DNA from: JAOPZW01 sp034664395
Lineage (GTDB): Bacteria > Actinomycetota > Thermoleophilia > Solirubrobacterales > Solirubrobacteraceae
NCBI GenBank assembly: GCA_034664395.1
Contig: JAXDHQ010000309.1
Location: 25,495 to 89,494 of the forward strand
DNA: 64,000 nucleotides
Reading direction: 5' to 3'
Positions 16,572 to 25,402 of this stretch are shown one piece after another (position 1 is the first letter of the stretch; each line of letters opens with the position of its first letter). A program made the position numbers and the translations under genes. A model generated the notes under the pieces. That model saw nothing but the letters and a program-made list of their open reading frames with translations, searched no databases and was not told where the DNA came from.

Positions 16572-17875
16572 CGCGGCTCCACCGCCTCGCGCCGGGCGCG
16601 ATCGGAGACGAGCAGCAGCAGCGCGAGCAGCACGAAGTTCGCCAGCAGCGACGAGCCGCCGTAGGAGATGAAGGGCAGCGTCACGCCGGTGAGCGGGATG
16701 ACGCGCGTCACGCCTCCGACGATCACGAACACCTGCAGCGCGAAGACGGCCGTGAGCCCCGTGGCCAGCAGCTTGGAGAACGAGTCGCGCGCCAGCGTGG
16801 CGATCTTGAAGCCGCGCTCGATGGCGAGCAGGTAGGTGCACAGCACGGCGCACGCGCCGACCAGGCCGAGCTCGTTGACGATCACCGAGTAGATGAGGTC
16901 GGTCTGCGCCGCGGGCAGCAGCGGCGAGCCGCCGACCGACAGCAGCGCCTGCCCGAAGCCGCGGCCGAACAGCCCGCCGTCGGCCTGGGCGAAGACGGAC
17001 TGGGCGATCTGGTAGCTGCCGCCGACCTGGTCGTAGAGCGGGCCGAACGGGTGCAGCCACGCGTCGACGCGGTGGGTGATGGTCGGGCGCACCTGGTAGA
17101 GGACCCACGAGCCGGCGGCGAACAGCCCGGTCCCGATGGTCACGAACGACAGCCGGTTCGTGGCCACGTACAGCACGGCCAGGAAGCCGCCGTAGAACAT
17201 CAGCGACGACCCGACGTCCTGGATGACGAAGAGCATCGCCATGGCCGCGCCCCAGACCGCCAGCAGCGGGCCGAAGTGCTTGAGCGGCGGGAGGGTGATC
17301 CCCGCGAAGCGCCGGGCGCCGATGACCAGGAGCTGCCGCGTGTCGCGCAGGTAGCTCGCCAGGAAGACGATGATCGCGATCTTGGCGAACTCGGCCGGCT
17401 GGAACGTGAGCGGACCCAGCCGCACGCCGAGATAGGCGCCGTTGACCTGCGAGCCGATCCCGGGCACCCGCGGCAGCAGCAGCAGCACGATGCCCGCCGC
17501 CGCCACCGTGTACCGGTAGCGCTCGAGCACCCGGTAGTCGCGCAGGAGCACGATCGTCGCGGTGAACAGCCCGAGCCCGATGACGAACCACTGGGCCTGG
17601 TCGCGGGCCAGCTTGGCGTCGATGCGGTAGATCATCACCAGCCCGAAGCAGGCCAGCACCGCGAACAGCGGGAACAGGTACGGGTCGGCGTAGGGCAGCG
17701 TGAAGCGCAGGACGACGTGCGCGGCCAGGCACAGGGCGAGGAAGATCGCGCCGTAGGTCAGCGAGACGTTGGACAGGACGTCGTTGCGCTGGATGAACAC
17801 CGCGGCGAACCCGGCGGTGAGCAGCAGCGACGCGGGCACGAGCGCCAGCAGCTCGCGGTTGCGCGCGTTCCTCAT
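16568..17875 (-). CDS. SEDS-family peptidoglycan glycosyltransferase (FtsW/RodA/SpoVE)
   Basis: The 435-residue polytopic protein starts at the ATG at 17875, which overlaps the pstP stop. SEDS signatures are visible: GLVMIYRIDAKLARDQ in an early loop, GPLTFQPAEFAKIAIIVFLASYL (conserved Gln-Pro-x-Glu), VIQDVGSSLMFYGGF with the catalytic-type Asp, the long external loop with GLFGRGFGQALLSVGGSPLLPAAQTD, and the terminal GVTLPFISYGGSS. It polymerises lipid II in complex with the PBP encoded next. In Mycobacterium the protein at this operon position is RodA, and FtsW versus RodA cannot be settled from sequence alone. Confidence 0.93.
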   Translation of the reverse strand: MRNARNRELLALVPASLLLTAGFAAVFIQRNDVLSNVSLTYGAIFLALCLAAHVVLRFTLPYADPYLFPLFAVLACFGLVMIYRIDAKLARDQAQWFVIGLGLFTATIVLLRDYRVLERYRYTVAAAGIVLLLLPRVPGIGSQVNGAYLGVRLGPLTFQPAEFAKIAIIVFLASYLRDTRQLLVIGARRFAGITLPPLKHFGPLLAVWGAAMAMLFVIQDVGSSLMFYGGFLAVLYVATNRLSFVTIGTGLFAAGSWVLYQVRPTITHRVDAWLHPFGPLYDQVGGSYQIAQSVFAQADGGLFGRGFGQALLSVGGSPLLPAAQTDLIYSVIVNELGLVGACAVLCTYLLAIERGFKIATLARDSFSKLLATGLTAVFALQVFVIVGGVTRVIPLTGVTLPFISYGGSSLLANFVLLALLLLVSDRARREAVEPR

Positions 17876-19068
17876 GGCGACGTGAGCTTCCCGGTCTCCA
17901 TCTGGCGGACGAGGTCCTGCGCGTCGTTGCGCGAGCGCAGCTTGTGCTCGGTCAGCGTGCGCCTCTGCGCCGGGGGCAGCTCGTCGACCGGCACGCCCGA
18001 CTCGTAGTTGACGCGGTACAGGCTCATGCCCGCGGGCAGGTCGTAGGGCAGGCCTCGGTAGACGGCCACGAAGCCGTCGTTGCTGGCGCCGACGAAGTAG
18101 ACGGTCTGCGAGGCGTAGTAGCCGCCGAGCAGCACCATGGCGAGGACCACCACGCTGGCCACGAGGCCGCCGGGCACGTGCGGCCGGCGCCGTCGACGGC
18201 GCCCGGCCGGCGCGGGCGGACGCGGGCCGCGCGGCGCGCGGCGGGCCACAGGCGCGGTCGCCGTCACGGGCGCGGTCGCCTGCGCGGCGACGGTGGCGGG
18301 CGCGGCGGCGCGGTGCTCGGACGTGTCCTCGACGGCCGCGCCCCCGCCGCCGACGTCCTCGAGACGGAAGAGGACGACGGTGATGTTGTCGCGCCCACCG
18401 GCCGCGTTGGCGGCGTCGATGAGCGCGCGGCCCGCCGAGGACAGCGAGGACGCCGACTGCACCAGCTCGCCGACCCGGGTCTCCGGCACCATCGACGTGA
18501 GCCCGTCGGAGCAGATCAGGTAGACGTCGCCGTCGCGGGCCGGCCACGTGTGGGTGTCGGGCTGGACGCCCGCCTCGGGCCCCAGGGCGCGGGTGATGAT
18601 CGAGCGCTGCGGATGCTGGTCGGCCTCCTGCGGCGTGAGCTTGCCCGAGCGCACGAGCTCCTCGACCAGCGTGTGGTCGTCGGTCAGGCGCTCGAACGTG
18701 CCGTCGCGCAGCCGGTACATGCGGCTGTCGCCGACGTGCACGATCGAGAGCTCGTCCTCGCCGACGTACGCCGCGGTGAGCGTCGTGCCCATGCCCGCGC
18801 GCTCGTCGTCGACGCGGCCGAGCTCGTTGATGCGCGCGTTGGCCTCCTGGACGCGGGCGCGCAGGCGCTCCTCGACCGAGCCGCCGGCGTCGGGCAGGCC
18901 CTGCTCGAGGACCTCCACGGCCAGGTGCGAGGCGACCTCGCCGGCCTGGGCTCCCCCCATCCCGTCGGCCACGGCGAACAGCGGCGCGCGCGCGAAGTAG
19001 GCGTCCTCGTTGCCCCGGCGCTGGCGGCCGGTGTCGGAGCGCTCGAAGTGCTCGGAGACTCGGAGCAT
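17872..19068 (-). CDS. pstP: PP2C-family Ser/Thr protein phosphatase (PstP)
   Basis: The 398-residue membrane phosphatase reverses PknB-type phosphorylation. PP2C metal-binding motifs are complete: RRGNEDAYF (~18-26), FAVADGMGGAQAGEVAS (~31-47), GMGTTLTAAYV, VHVGDSRMYRLR, LICSDGLTSMV and GGRDNITVVLF. A basic, Ala/Pro-rich linker leads to one membrane helix (~300-325) and a short external region of ~70 residues. The arrangement equals mycobacterial PstP (cytosolic phosphatase, helix, external tail). Its start shares one base with the fhaB stop (TGATG). Confidence 0.95.
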   Translation of the reverse strand: MLRVSEHFERSDTGRQRRGNEDAYFARAPLFAVADGMGGAQAGEVASHLAVEVLEQGLPDAGGSVEERLRARVQEANARINELGRVDDERAGMGTTLTAAYVGEDELSIVHVGDSRMYRLRDGTFERLTDDHTLVEELVRSGKLTPQEADQHPQRSIITRALGPEAGVQPDTHTWPARDGDVYLICSDGLTSMVPETRVGELVQSASSLSSAGRALIDAANAAGGRDNITVVLFRLEDVGGGGAAVEDTSEHRAAAPATVAAQATAPVTATAPVARRAPRGPRPPAPAGRRRRRRPHVPGGLVASVVVLAMVLLGGYYASQTVYFVGASNDGFVAVYRGLPYDLPAGMSLYRVNYESGVPVDELPPAQRRTLTEHKLRSRNDAQDLVRQMETGKLTSP

Positions 19069-19580
19069 CAGTGGTCCGCGTACGTGAACTCGCTGTCGCC
19101 GATCCGCACGCGGTCGCCCTGGTGCAGCGGCTGGGGCCCGGACAGCAGCTCCTCGTTGAGGTAGGTCCCGTTGGTGGAGCCGAGGTCCTCGATCACGACG
19201 ATGCCTCCCTGGCGGGAGAGCTTGGCGTGGCTCGAGGACGCGAACGGGTCCTCGAGGCGGATCTCGGCCTGGTCGCCGCGGCCGAGGACGGCGCCCTCGC
19301 CGACGTCGTACTCCCTGCCCGCGGCGTGCCCCGGGGCGCGCTCGACGATGAGCCGCGGCTCCATGACCGCGCCGTCGTGGCCGCCGGCCCGGGACGCCGG
19401 GTGCAGCCCGGTGGCGTCCGCGGGGACGTCGCCCGGCACCGCCACGACGCCGCGCGCGCCCGGCGGCCGGCGCAGGTCCCGCAGGGCGCTGCGCGAGACC
19501 CAGAGCAGGAACAGGTAGAGCACGGCGAGGAAGCCGAACTGCAGCGCGACGGAGACGGGCCCGACCACCACCGCCGGCAT
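19068..19580 (-). CDS. fhaB: FHA-domain protein FhaB/FipA-like, membrane-anchored
   Basis: The 170-residue protein has an N-terminal membrane helix (~6-28, VALQFGFLAVLYLFLLWV) and a C-terminal FHA domain (~75-168). The FHA domain carries the phosphothreonine-reading motifs LGRG, SSSHAKL and DLGSTNGTYLN. In mycobacteria FhaB (FipA) is phosphorylated by PknA/B and tethers division proteins. It sits between fhaA and pstP with one-base TGATG overlaps on both sides, implying fixed-ratio expression. Confidence 0.93.
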   Translation of the reverse strand: MPAVVVGPVSVALQFGFLAVLYLFLLWVSRSALRDLRRPPGARGVVAVPGDVPADATGLHPASRAGGHDGAVMEPRLIVERAPGHAAGREYDVGEGAVLGRGDQAEIRLEDPFASSSHAKLSRQGGIVVIEDLGSTNGTYLNEELLSGPQPLHQGDRVRIGDSEFTYADH

Positions 19581-20338
19581 CAGTCGACCTCGAACCGCGC
19601 GTCGACGGTGCCGACCTCGAGGCGGTCGCCGGGCGCCAGCGCGTGCGGCTCGCGGGGATGCAGGTCGCGCCCGTTGACGCGCACGCCGTTGGTCGAGCCC
19701 AGGTCGGTCACGGTCCAGCCGTCGCCGCGCGGGCGCAGCTCGGCGTGGCGGCGCGAGACGTTGGAGTCCGCCAGGACGATGTCGCACTCGCGACTGCGGC
19801 CGATCGTCGCGCCGCCGGCCCCCACCGCGTAGCGCTTGCCCTCCGCGACCAGCATCGGGCGGCCGCGACGCGCCGCGCGCGACTCGTGCAGGTCCTCCTG
19901 GGTGCGGGCGGCGCTCGAGTAGACCATCGTGTGCCCGTGGTCGGCCTGCTCGACCGCGTCGTCGGCCGCCGCGCGCACGAGCCGGGCCTGGATCCCGAAC
20001 TCGCCCAGCCGCAGGCGCTCGTCGGTGTCGAAGGAGATCTGCGGCCGGCCGACCAGCGCGAGGCGCTCGCGGCGGGCGTGCTCGAGCAGATAGGCCCCGA
20101 GCTCGTCGAGCACCTCGTCCTCGACGCCCTCGAAGCGCTGGCGGTCCTCCGGGCTGAGCCAGACGACGTACTCGTTGGGGACGTAGGTGCGCGAGACCGA
20201 GACGGTCTTGTGCTCCTCCATCTCGCGGGCCAGCTTGCGGGCGATCTCGACCGGCCGCACCTGGGTGCGGAAGACGCGGCCGAAGGTCCCCTCGACGAGG
20301 CCGGCGATCTTGTCCTCGAGGTTGCGTAGCACGGACAT
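19580..20338 (-). CDS. fhaA: DUF3662 and FHA domain protein FhaA
   Basis: The 252-residue cytosolic protein has an N-terminal DUF3662 domain (~1-115; MSVLRNLEDKIAGLVEGTFGR is the usual start), a linker, and a C-terminal FHA domain (~165-250) with IGRSRECDIVLAD, SNVSRRHAEL and DLGSTNGVRVNG. In Mycobacterium FhaA binds phosphorylated pseudokinase MviN and regulates peptidoglycan export. It appears to be the first gene of the fhaA-ddl operon: 59 bp separate it from the upstream kinase, with a TAGCAT -10-like hexamer at 20395-20400. Confidence 0.95.
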   Translation of the reverse strand: MSVLRNLEDKIAGLVEGTFGRVFRTQVRPVEIARKLAREMEEHKTVSVSRTYVPNEYVVWLSPEDRQRFEGVEDEVLDELGAYLLEHARRERLALVGRPQISFDTDERLRLGEFGIQARLVRAAADDAVEQADHGHTMVYSSAARTQEDLHESRAARRGRPMLVAEGKRYAVGAGGATIGRSRECDIVLADSNVSRRHAELRPRGDGWTVTDLGSTNGVRVNGRDLHPREPHALAPGDRLEVGTVDARFEVD

Positions 20339-20394
20339 GCGATTTGCGGCGTGGGGCGTCCGAGCGGCGTCATGACGCCCGGTCGCGAAGGTTG

Positions 20395-20400
20395 ATGCTA
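20395..20400 (-). promoter_or_regulatory. Putative -10 (TAGCAT) for the fhaA operon
   Basis: TAGCAT on the minus strand overlaps the TAG stop of the upstream kinase and lies 56 nt before the fhaA ATG. The same ten bases TAGCATCAAC also follow the stop codon at 619-621. Confidence 0.3.
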
Positions 20401-22155
20401 CGAGGCGGAACGCACGTACGCGCTTCCCCGTGACGCCGCGAGGGCCACCGCGAGGCCGCCGGAGACGACGGCGCCGGCCACCAGGCCGCGCATCGTGGGC
20501 TGCCACGAGAGCGTCCCCGCGACCGCCTGCGTGGCCGAACCCAGGCCCGCCGCCCACGCGCTGGCGCCGACCGCATCGGCGGCGAAGGCGCGGCCGCGCA
20601 CGAGCACCGGGAGCAGCACCGCGGCCGCCGCCCACAGGCCCGCGAGCGCCAGCGCGCCGCTGGTGACCAGGGGCATCAGGTGCGCCCCGTCCAGCGAGGC
20701 GCCCGGCGGGACCCCGAGCGCGAGCCGGTCGCCGGTCAGCACCTCGGCGAGCGCCAGCCACCAGCCGCCGAGCGCTCCCAGCGCGGCGCGATGCCATGGA
20801 CGCGCGGCCTGGGCCGCGAGCGCCGGCCACGCGCCCGCCAGCCCGGCGAGGCCGAGCAGCGGCGCCCCCGCCGGCAGCGACCACAGGGAGCCCGCGCGGC
20901 GCAGGAGCAGCATGGTGGGCGCCGCGGCCAGCGCGATCGCCGCGCCGGTGGCGCCGCCCGCCCACACGACGAGCGCCGCTGCCATCGCCGCCCAGCCCAC
21001 GCGCGGCAGGAGCAGCACCGCCAGCGCCGCGGCCGCCGCTCCGGTGGCGGGCGACACGACGACGCCCGCGCCCGGCGTCAGCCACGCCAGCGCGGCGGCG
21101 ACCAGGCCCGCCGCGGCCAGCGCCGCCACGACGCGGGCGCGGGGTCGCACCCGCGGCCGGGGCGCGGGACCGGCGCCCAGGCTGGCCAGGCCCTCGAGCG
21201 GGCTGGCGGCGATCGTCCCCTGCTCGTCGTCGGCCTGCGGGAGCGCGCCGGCCAGCGCGTCGCGCAGCTCGCCCAGCGTGCCGCGCTGCTCGGGCCGCGG
21301 GAGGACGGCGCGGTCCAGCGCCCGGCACAGCTCGAGCGGCAGGTCGCGCCGCAGCCGCCCGAGCGCGGGCAGGCGCGCACCGACGCGCCGGGCCGTCGCG
21401 GCCGCCCCGCGTCCGCGCACCGGGTTGACGCCGCTCAGCGCCTCGTACAGGACGAGCGCGAGCGCGTAGAGATCGGCCTCGGCGCCGACCTCGGCGCCCT
21501 CGGCCTGCTCGGGCGCCATGTAGGCGAGCGTCCCGACCACGTCGCCGGTCGCGGTGAGCGCATCGTCGCCCAGCATCCGCGCGATGCCGAAGTCGGTGAG
21601 CTTGGCGACGCCCGCGTGACCCTCGCCCGTCCAGCCGTCGGGCACGATGACGTTGCCCGGCTTGACGTCGCGGTGGATGACGCCGCGTGAGTGGGCGTGG
21701 GCGAGCGCGTCGCACAGCCCGGCCCCCACGCGCAGCACGTCGCGGTCGGACAGCTCCCCCGCGTCCATGAGGTCGGCCAGGGTTCGGCCCCGCACGAGCT
21801 CGGAGACGAGGTAGACGGCGTCGTCGTCGCGGCCGGACTCGTACAGCGCGACGATCCCCGGGTGGGCCAGCCGCGCCGCCGCGCGCGCCTCGCGCTCGGC
21901 CCGCGCCGCCACGCCGGCGTGGTGCATGACGATGCGCTTGACCGCGACCGCGCGCCCCAGCCGCTCGTCCTCGGCCAGCCACACGACGCCGAAGCCGCCG
22001 GCGCCGAGGCGGCGCACGAGGCGGTAGCGATCGAGCACGCGCTGCGTCGCCTCGCGGCCCGCCGTCGCGGGGTCGGCGGTCGGCTGCGTGGGCTCGTCGA
22101 CGGTCCGCACCGCGTCCTTGGTTCGCCGCCCGCCGCCTGCCTCCTCGCGCTGCAT
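20398..22155 (-). CDS. Ser/Thr protein kinase with polytopic membrane C-terminus
   Basis: The 585-residue protein has a kinase domain at ~42-300 (GAGGFGVVW, AVAVKRIV, HRDVKPGN, KLTDFGIAR, AYMAPEQAEG) after a disordered N-terminus. Instead of one membrane helix and a sensor, the second half (~335-580) is a chain of about eight or nine Ala/Leu/Gly-rich hydrophobic helices with very short loops, and no recognised extracellular domain. It may sense membrane state or lipid-linked ligands; this is inference. It is upstream of fhaA on the same strand and diverges from the gene at 22226 over a 70-bp gap. Confidence 0.88.
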   Translation of the reverse strand: MQREEAGGGRRTKDAVRTVDEPTQPTADPATAGREATQRVLDRYRLVRRLGAGGFGVVWLAEDERLGRAVAVKRIVMHHAGVAARAEREARAAARLAHPGIVALYESGRDDDAVYLVSELVRGRTLADLMDAGELSDRDVLRVGAGLCDALAHAHSRGVIHRDVKPGNVIVPDGWTGEGHAGVAKLTDFGIARMLGDDALTATGDVVGTLAYMAPEQAEGAEVGAEADLYALALVLYEALSGVNPVRGRGAAATARRVGARLPALGRLRRDLPLELCRALDRAVLPRPEQRGTLGELRDALAGALPQADDEQGTIAASPLEGLASLGAGPAPRPRVRPRARVVAALAAAGLVAAALAWLTPGAGVVVSPATGAAAAALAVLLLPRVGWAAMAAALVVWAGGATGAAIALAAAPTMLLLRRAGSLWSLPAGAPLLGLAGLAGAWPALAAQAARPWHRAALGALGGWWLALAEVLTGDRLALGVPPGASLDGAHLMPLVTSGALALAGLWAAAAVLLPVLVRGRAFAADAVGASAWAAGLGSATQAVAGTLSWQPTMRGLVAGAVVSGGLAVALAASRGSAYVRSAS

Positions 22156-22225
22156 CCCGGCGTGCGCGCGGAGAACGATCCGGATCTATGGGCATACTGG
22201 ACGCTTCAACAGTCGAACCGGAGCA

Positions 22226-23359
22226 ATGCAGGTGTCGTTCTTCGACGAGGGCGATCCGCCCACCAAAGTCCGCCCGCGATCGGCGCGCCCAGCGCGACCG
22301 CGCCGTCCCGCGACCGCTTCCCGCACCGCCGGGATGCCGCCCGACCGCCAGACCGCGCGCGTCCGCCAAGCGGTCGGCCTCGGCGTGCTCGTGGTGCTGT
22401 TCATCCTCGTCGTCTTCGGCTTCAAGGGCTGCCTCGACAGTCGCAACTCCAACGCGCTGAAGGACTACAACCGCAACGTCACCGCGGTCATCAAGGACTC
22501 CGACGGCGCGGTCGGCCAGCCGTTCTTCCAGCTCATGGGCAACGGCGCGCAGCAGGCCGCCCAGCTCCAGGTCCAGGTCAACCAGCTCCGCGTCGCCGCC
22601 GACCAGGACGTCAACCGCGCCAAGGCGTTCTCGGTGCCCGGCTCCATGGCCGCGGCGCAGCGCAACCTCGAGCTCGTGCTCAACCTGCGCGCCGGCGCGC
22701 TGCGCAAGATCGCCGACCGGATCCCCAGCGCGCTCGGGCGCGGCCAGACCTCCGACGCCGCCGTCACGCAGATCGCCGCCCAGATGGAGGCCTTCCTCGC
22801 CTCCGACGTCGTCTACTCCCAGCGCGTGGCGCCGCTGATCAAGGACGCGCTCGACGCCAGCGGGATCAAGGGCCAGCAGATCTCCGGCAGCCGCTTCCTG
22901 GTCAACATGGCGTGGCTGAGCCCGCAGACCGTCGGCGACCGGCTGGGCCGCAGCACCGGGGGGACGACGGGCGGGGCGCCGGCGCCGGGCCTGCATGGCC
23001 ACGGCCTGCTGAGCACGTCGGTCGGCACGAACACGCTGGCGCCCGAGGCGCCCGGCGTGGTCAACCGCGTGCCCGCGTCGCCCACGCTCGCGTTCACGGT
23101 GAAGTTCGCCAACCAGGGCGACAACGACGAGACCAACGTGAAGATCTCCATCCGCGTGCGCGGCGGCGGCAAGGACATCTCGCAGACCAAGACGATCAGC
23201 CAGACCAAGGCCAAGAGCCCGGCGACGGTGAGCATCCCGCTCGGCCAGACGCCGCCCGTCGGCCAGGCCAGCACGGTCACCGTCTCGATCGCCCGGGTGC
23301 CCGGCGAGCAGAAGGTCGACAACAACCGCTCGACCTACACGGTCATCTTCACGCAGTAG
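22226..23359 (+). CDS. Membrane-anchored hypothetical protein with CARDB-like C-terminal domain
   Basis: The 377-residue protein starts at the ATG at 22226 behind GGAGC. It has a basic Pro/Arg-rich cytosolic N-terminus (~1-45), one helix (~50-68, GLGVLVVLFILVVFGF) and a large exported part. Residues ~75-230 are helical and Gln/Ala-rich with heptad-like spacing (QQAAQLQVQVNQLRVAADQ), suggesting coiled coil. After a Gly/Thr linker the last ~90 residues look like an Ig-fold CARDB/BACON module (TLAFTVKFANQGDNDETNV, ending VDNNRSTYTVIF). No function is known. Its position beside kinase genes suggests envelope sensing or structure. Confidence 0.75.
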   Translation: MQVSFFDEGDPPTKVRPRSARPARPRRPATASRTAGMPPDRQTARVRQAVGLGVLVVLFILVVFGFKGCLDSRNSNALKDYNRNVTAVIKDSDGAVGQPFFQLMGNGAQQAAQLQVQVNQLRVAADQDVNRAKAFSVPGSMAAAQRNLELVLNLRAGALRKIADRIPSALGRGQTSDAAVTQIAAQMEAFLASDVVYSQRVAPLIKDALDASGIKGQQISGSRFLVNMAWLSPQTVGDRLGRSTGGTTGGAPAPGLHGHGLLSTSVGTNTLAPEAPGVVNRVPASPTLAFTVKFANQGDNDETNVKISIRVRGGGKDISQTKTISQTKAKSPATVSIPLGQTPPVGQASTVTVSIARVPGEQKVDNNRSTYTVIFTQ

Positions 23360-23381
23360 GCGCAGCGCCCGGCGGCGCGCC

Positions 23382-23387
23382 TATCCT
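23382..23387 (+). promoter_or_regulatory. Putative -10 (TATCCT) of the DUF4446 gene
   Basis: TATCCT ends 6 nt before the GTG at 23394 and directly abuts an alternative TTG at 23388. The spacing favours the GTG start and a leaderless mRNA. Confidence 0.35.
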
Positions 23388-23393
23388 TTGCTC

Positions 23394-23921
23394 GTGCACG
23401 ACCTCACCACGACGACCGGGATCGTGGCGCTGGCGGCCGGGGTCCTCGCGCTGGCCGCGCTGCTGGCGGTGGCGGTGCTGGCGCGCTCGCTGCGCCGCCT
23501 GCGGGCCGACCAGCGGGTCGTCCTCGGCGGCAGCGCGCCGCAGGACCTCGTCACCCACGCCGCCGGGCTCGACCGCGGCTTCGCCTCGCTCAACGACTAC
23601 GTGAGCGACGTCGTCACGCGGCTGGACGCGCGGCTCGGCGAGGCCGAGGTCCGGCTCGAGGGCGCGGTCGCCTACCGCGGCGTCGTGCGCTACGACGCCT
23701 ACAACGAGATGTCCGGGCGCCAGTCGACCTCGATCGCCCTGCTCGACGCCCGGGGCTCGGGCATCGTGGTCTCCTCGATCCACCACCGCGACCAGGCCCG
23801 CGTGTACGCCAAGCAGGTCGTCGACGGCCGGTCGCAGCTCGAGCTCTCGCCCGAGGAGGAGGAGGCGATCCGCGTGGCGCTGGCCGGCGAGGTGCCCGAC
23901 GCCGCCGAGCGCCGCCGTTGA
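23394..23921 (+). CDS. DUF4446 family membrane protein
   Basis: The 175-residue protein has an N-terminal helix (~10-32) followed by a cytosolic helical segment (SLRRLRADQRVVLGG) and a compact domain with VVRYDAYNEMSGRQSTSIALLDARGSGIVVSSIHHRDQARVYAK, the DUF4446 core. The C-terminus (SPEEEEAIRVAL) is typical of the family. Function is unknown; in Bacillus-type genomes the family is found near parB/soj and envelope genes. A TTG two codons upstream could also serve as start. The stop overlaps the pheA ATG (TGATG). Confidence 0.82.
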   Translation: MHDLTTTTGIVALAAGVLALAALLAVAVLARSLRRLRADQRVVLGGSAPQDLVTHAAGLDRGFASLNDYVSDVVTRLDARLGEAEVRLEGAVAYRGVVRYDAYNEMSGRQSTSIALLDARGSGIVVSSIHHRDQARVYAKQVVDGRSQLELSPEEEEAIRVALAGEVPDAAERRR

Positions 23922-24763
23922 TGCGCGTCGGCTACCTCGGCCCGCCGGGCACGTTCAGCGAGGAGGCCGCCCGCGAGGCGACCGCCGGGAACGCGGCCGA
24001 GCTCGTCCCCTTCGGGTCGATCCACGAGACCGTGCTCGCGGTCGAGGAGCGCGCCGTCGATCGCGCGCTCGTGCCGGTGGAGAACTCGTTGGAGGGCGGC
24101 ATCAGCGCCACGCTCGACGCGCTCACCTGGGACGCGCGCGCGACGGTCATCGTCGGCGAGTCGGTGCTCGCCATCCGCAACTGCCTGATCGCGCGCCGGG
24201 CGCTGGAGCCGGCGGCGATCGCGGCGGTGTTCTCCCACCCCCAGCCGCTGGCCCAGTGCGCGCGCTTCCTGCGCGCCGAGCTGCCCGGCGCCGGCGTGCG
24301 CGCGACCGCGTCGACGGCGGACGCCGTGCGCATGGTGGCCGGGTCGGACGAGCCGTGGGCCGCGCTCGGTCCGCGCGCGGCCGCCGACACCTACGGCTGC
24401 GTCCTGCTGCGCGAGGACGTCGACGACGACCGCGGCAACGCCACGCGGTTCGTGTGGCTGGCACGCGCCGGCGAGGCGCCGGTGGACGACGGGGGCGACG
24501 GCGCGTGGAAGACCTCGGTCGTCTTCGCCGGCGCCGGCGACGCCCAGCCGGGCTGGCTCGCGCGCTGCCTGTCGGAGTTCGCCTTCCGCGGGGTCAACCT
24601 CACCCGGATCGAGTCGCGGCCGCTGCGCGGACGGCTCGGCCATTACCTGTTCCACGTGGACATGGAGGGCCGCTCCGGCGACGCTGCGGTGGCCGACGCG
24701 GTGGCCGCCCTGGGCGCCCATTGCGAGGAGGTACGGGTGCTCGGCACCTACCCCGCGGCCTGA
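23921..24763 (+). CDS. pheA: Prephenate dehydratase
   Basis: The 280-residue enzyme converts prephenate to phenylpyruvate in phenylalanine synthesis. The PDT domain (~1-180) shows YLGPPGTFSEEAA, DRALVPVENSLEGGISATLD and the catalytic T-x-F-type segment N-A-T-R-F. The C-terminal ACT domain (~195-275) has FRGVNLTRIESRPLRGRLGHYLFHVD, where ESRP is the Phe-binding motif of feedback inhibition. The architecture is monofunctional (no chorismate mutase). It is coupled to DUF4446 by a one-base overlap. Confidence 0.96.
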   Translation: MRVGYLGPPGTFSEEAAREATAGNAAELVPFGSIHETVLAVEERAVDRALVPVENSLEGGISATLDALTWDARATVIVGESVLAIRNCLIARRALEPAAIAAVFSHPQPLAQCARFLRAELPGAGVRATASTADAVRMVAGSDEPWAALGPRAAADTYGCVLLREDVDDDRGNATRFVWLARAGEAPVDDGGDGAWKTSVVFAGAGDAQPGWLARCLSEFAFRGVNLTRIESRPLRGRLGHYLFHVDMEGRSGDAAVADAVAALGAHCEEVRVLGTYPAA

Positions 24764-24785
24764 TGGCCGGGGCCGGCGCGTCGTC

Positions 24786-24791
24786 TACACT
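24786..24791 (+). promoter_or_regulatory. Putative -10 (TACACT) of the HNH-protein gene
   Basis: TACACT lies 17 nt before the ATG at 24809. It is a good TANNNT match, without a visible -35. Confidence 0.35.
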
Positions 24792-24808
24792 TCCCCGCCA
24801 GAAGCGCC

Positions 24809-25402
24809 ATGGGGAGTCCAACGCCACCAGGCCAAGTTGGGTCCGCGCCGGGCAACGAGCACCGGCGGCGCGGGCGTGATGCTGGCCGGGTGCTCGTCCT
24901 CAATGCGACCTACGAGCCGATCAACGTCTGCTCCGTACGGCGCGCCGCGGTGCTGCTGCTCAAGGAGAAGGCCGAGCTCCTCGAGCACGCGTCGTGGGAG
25001 CTGCGCTCCGAGCACACAGCGATGCCACGACCAGTGGTCATCCGCCTGGTGACGTTCGTCAAGGTCCCGCGGGACACGCACCGGCGCAAGATCACGCGGC
25101 GCGCGGTCTTCGCTCGCGACGGCTGGGCGTGCCAGTACTGCGGCTCGCGCTCGAACCTCACGGTCGACCACGTCATCCCGCGATCCAAGGGCGGGGCGTC
25201 GAGCTGGGAGAACATCGTCGCGTCGTGCGCGCCGTGCAACCGGCGCAAGGGCGACCACCTGCCCGACCGGGCGGGCATGCACCCGCGACGCACGCCGTCG
25301 GCTCCGAGTCCGCACGTCTTCATCCACGTCGCCAGCCCGACGATCCCGGCGGCGTGGCGCCAATGGCTCTCTGACGCCGGCGCCGTGGCCGACGCCGCCT
25401 GA
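24809..25402 (+). CDS. HNH endonuclease family protein
   Basis: The 197-residue protein has an N-terminal domain typical of a widespread actinobacterial HNH group (VLVLNATYEPINVCSVRRA and a LLLKEKAELLE helix). An HNH domain follows at ~110-150: CQYCG, LTVDHVIPRSKGG, NIVASCAPCNRRKGD. The two CxxC pairs bind structural zinc, and His in VDHV, Asn in WENIV and the basic NRRKGD complete the nuclease motif. The family's cellular role is unclear (repair or restriction-like). It is not in a mobile context and immediately precedes the phosphotransferase gene. Confidence 0.9.
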   Translation: MGSPTPPGQVGSAPGNEHRRRGRDAGRVLVLNATYEPINVCSVRRAAVLLLKEKAELLEHASWELRSEHTAMPRPVVIRLVTFVKVPRDTHRRKITRRAVFARDGWACQYCGSRSNLTVDHVIPRSKGGASSWENIVASCAPCNRRKGDHLPDRAGMHPRRTPSAPSPHVFIHVASPTIPAAWRQWLSDAGAVADAA

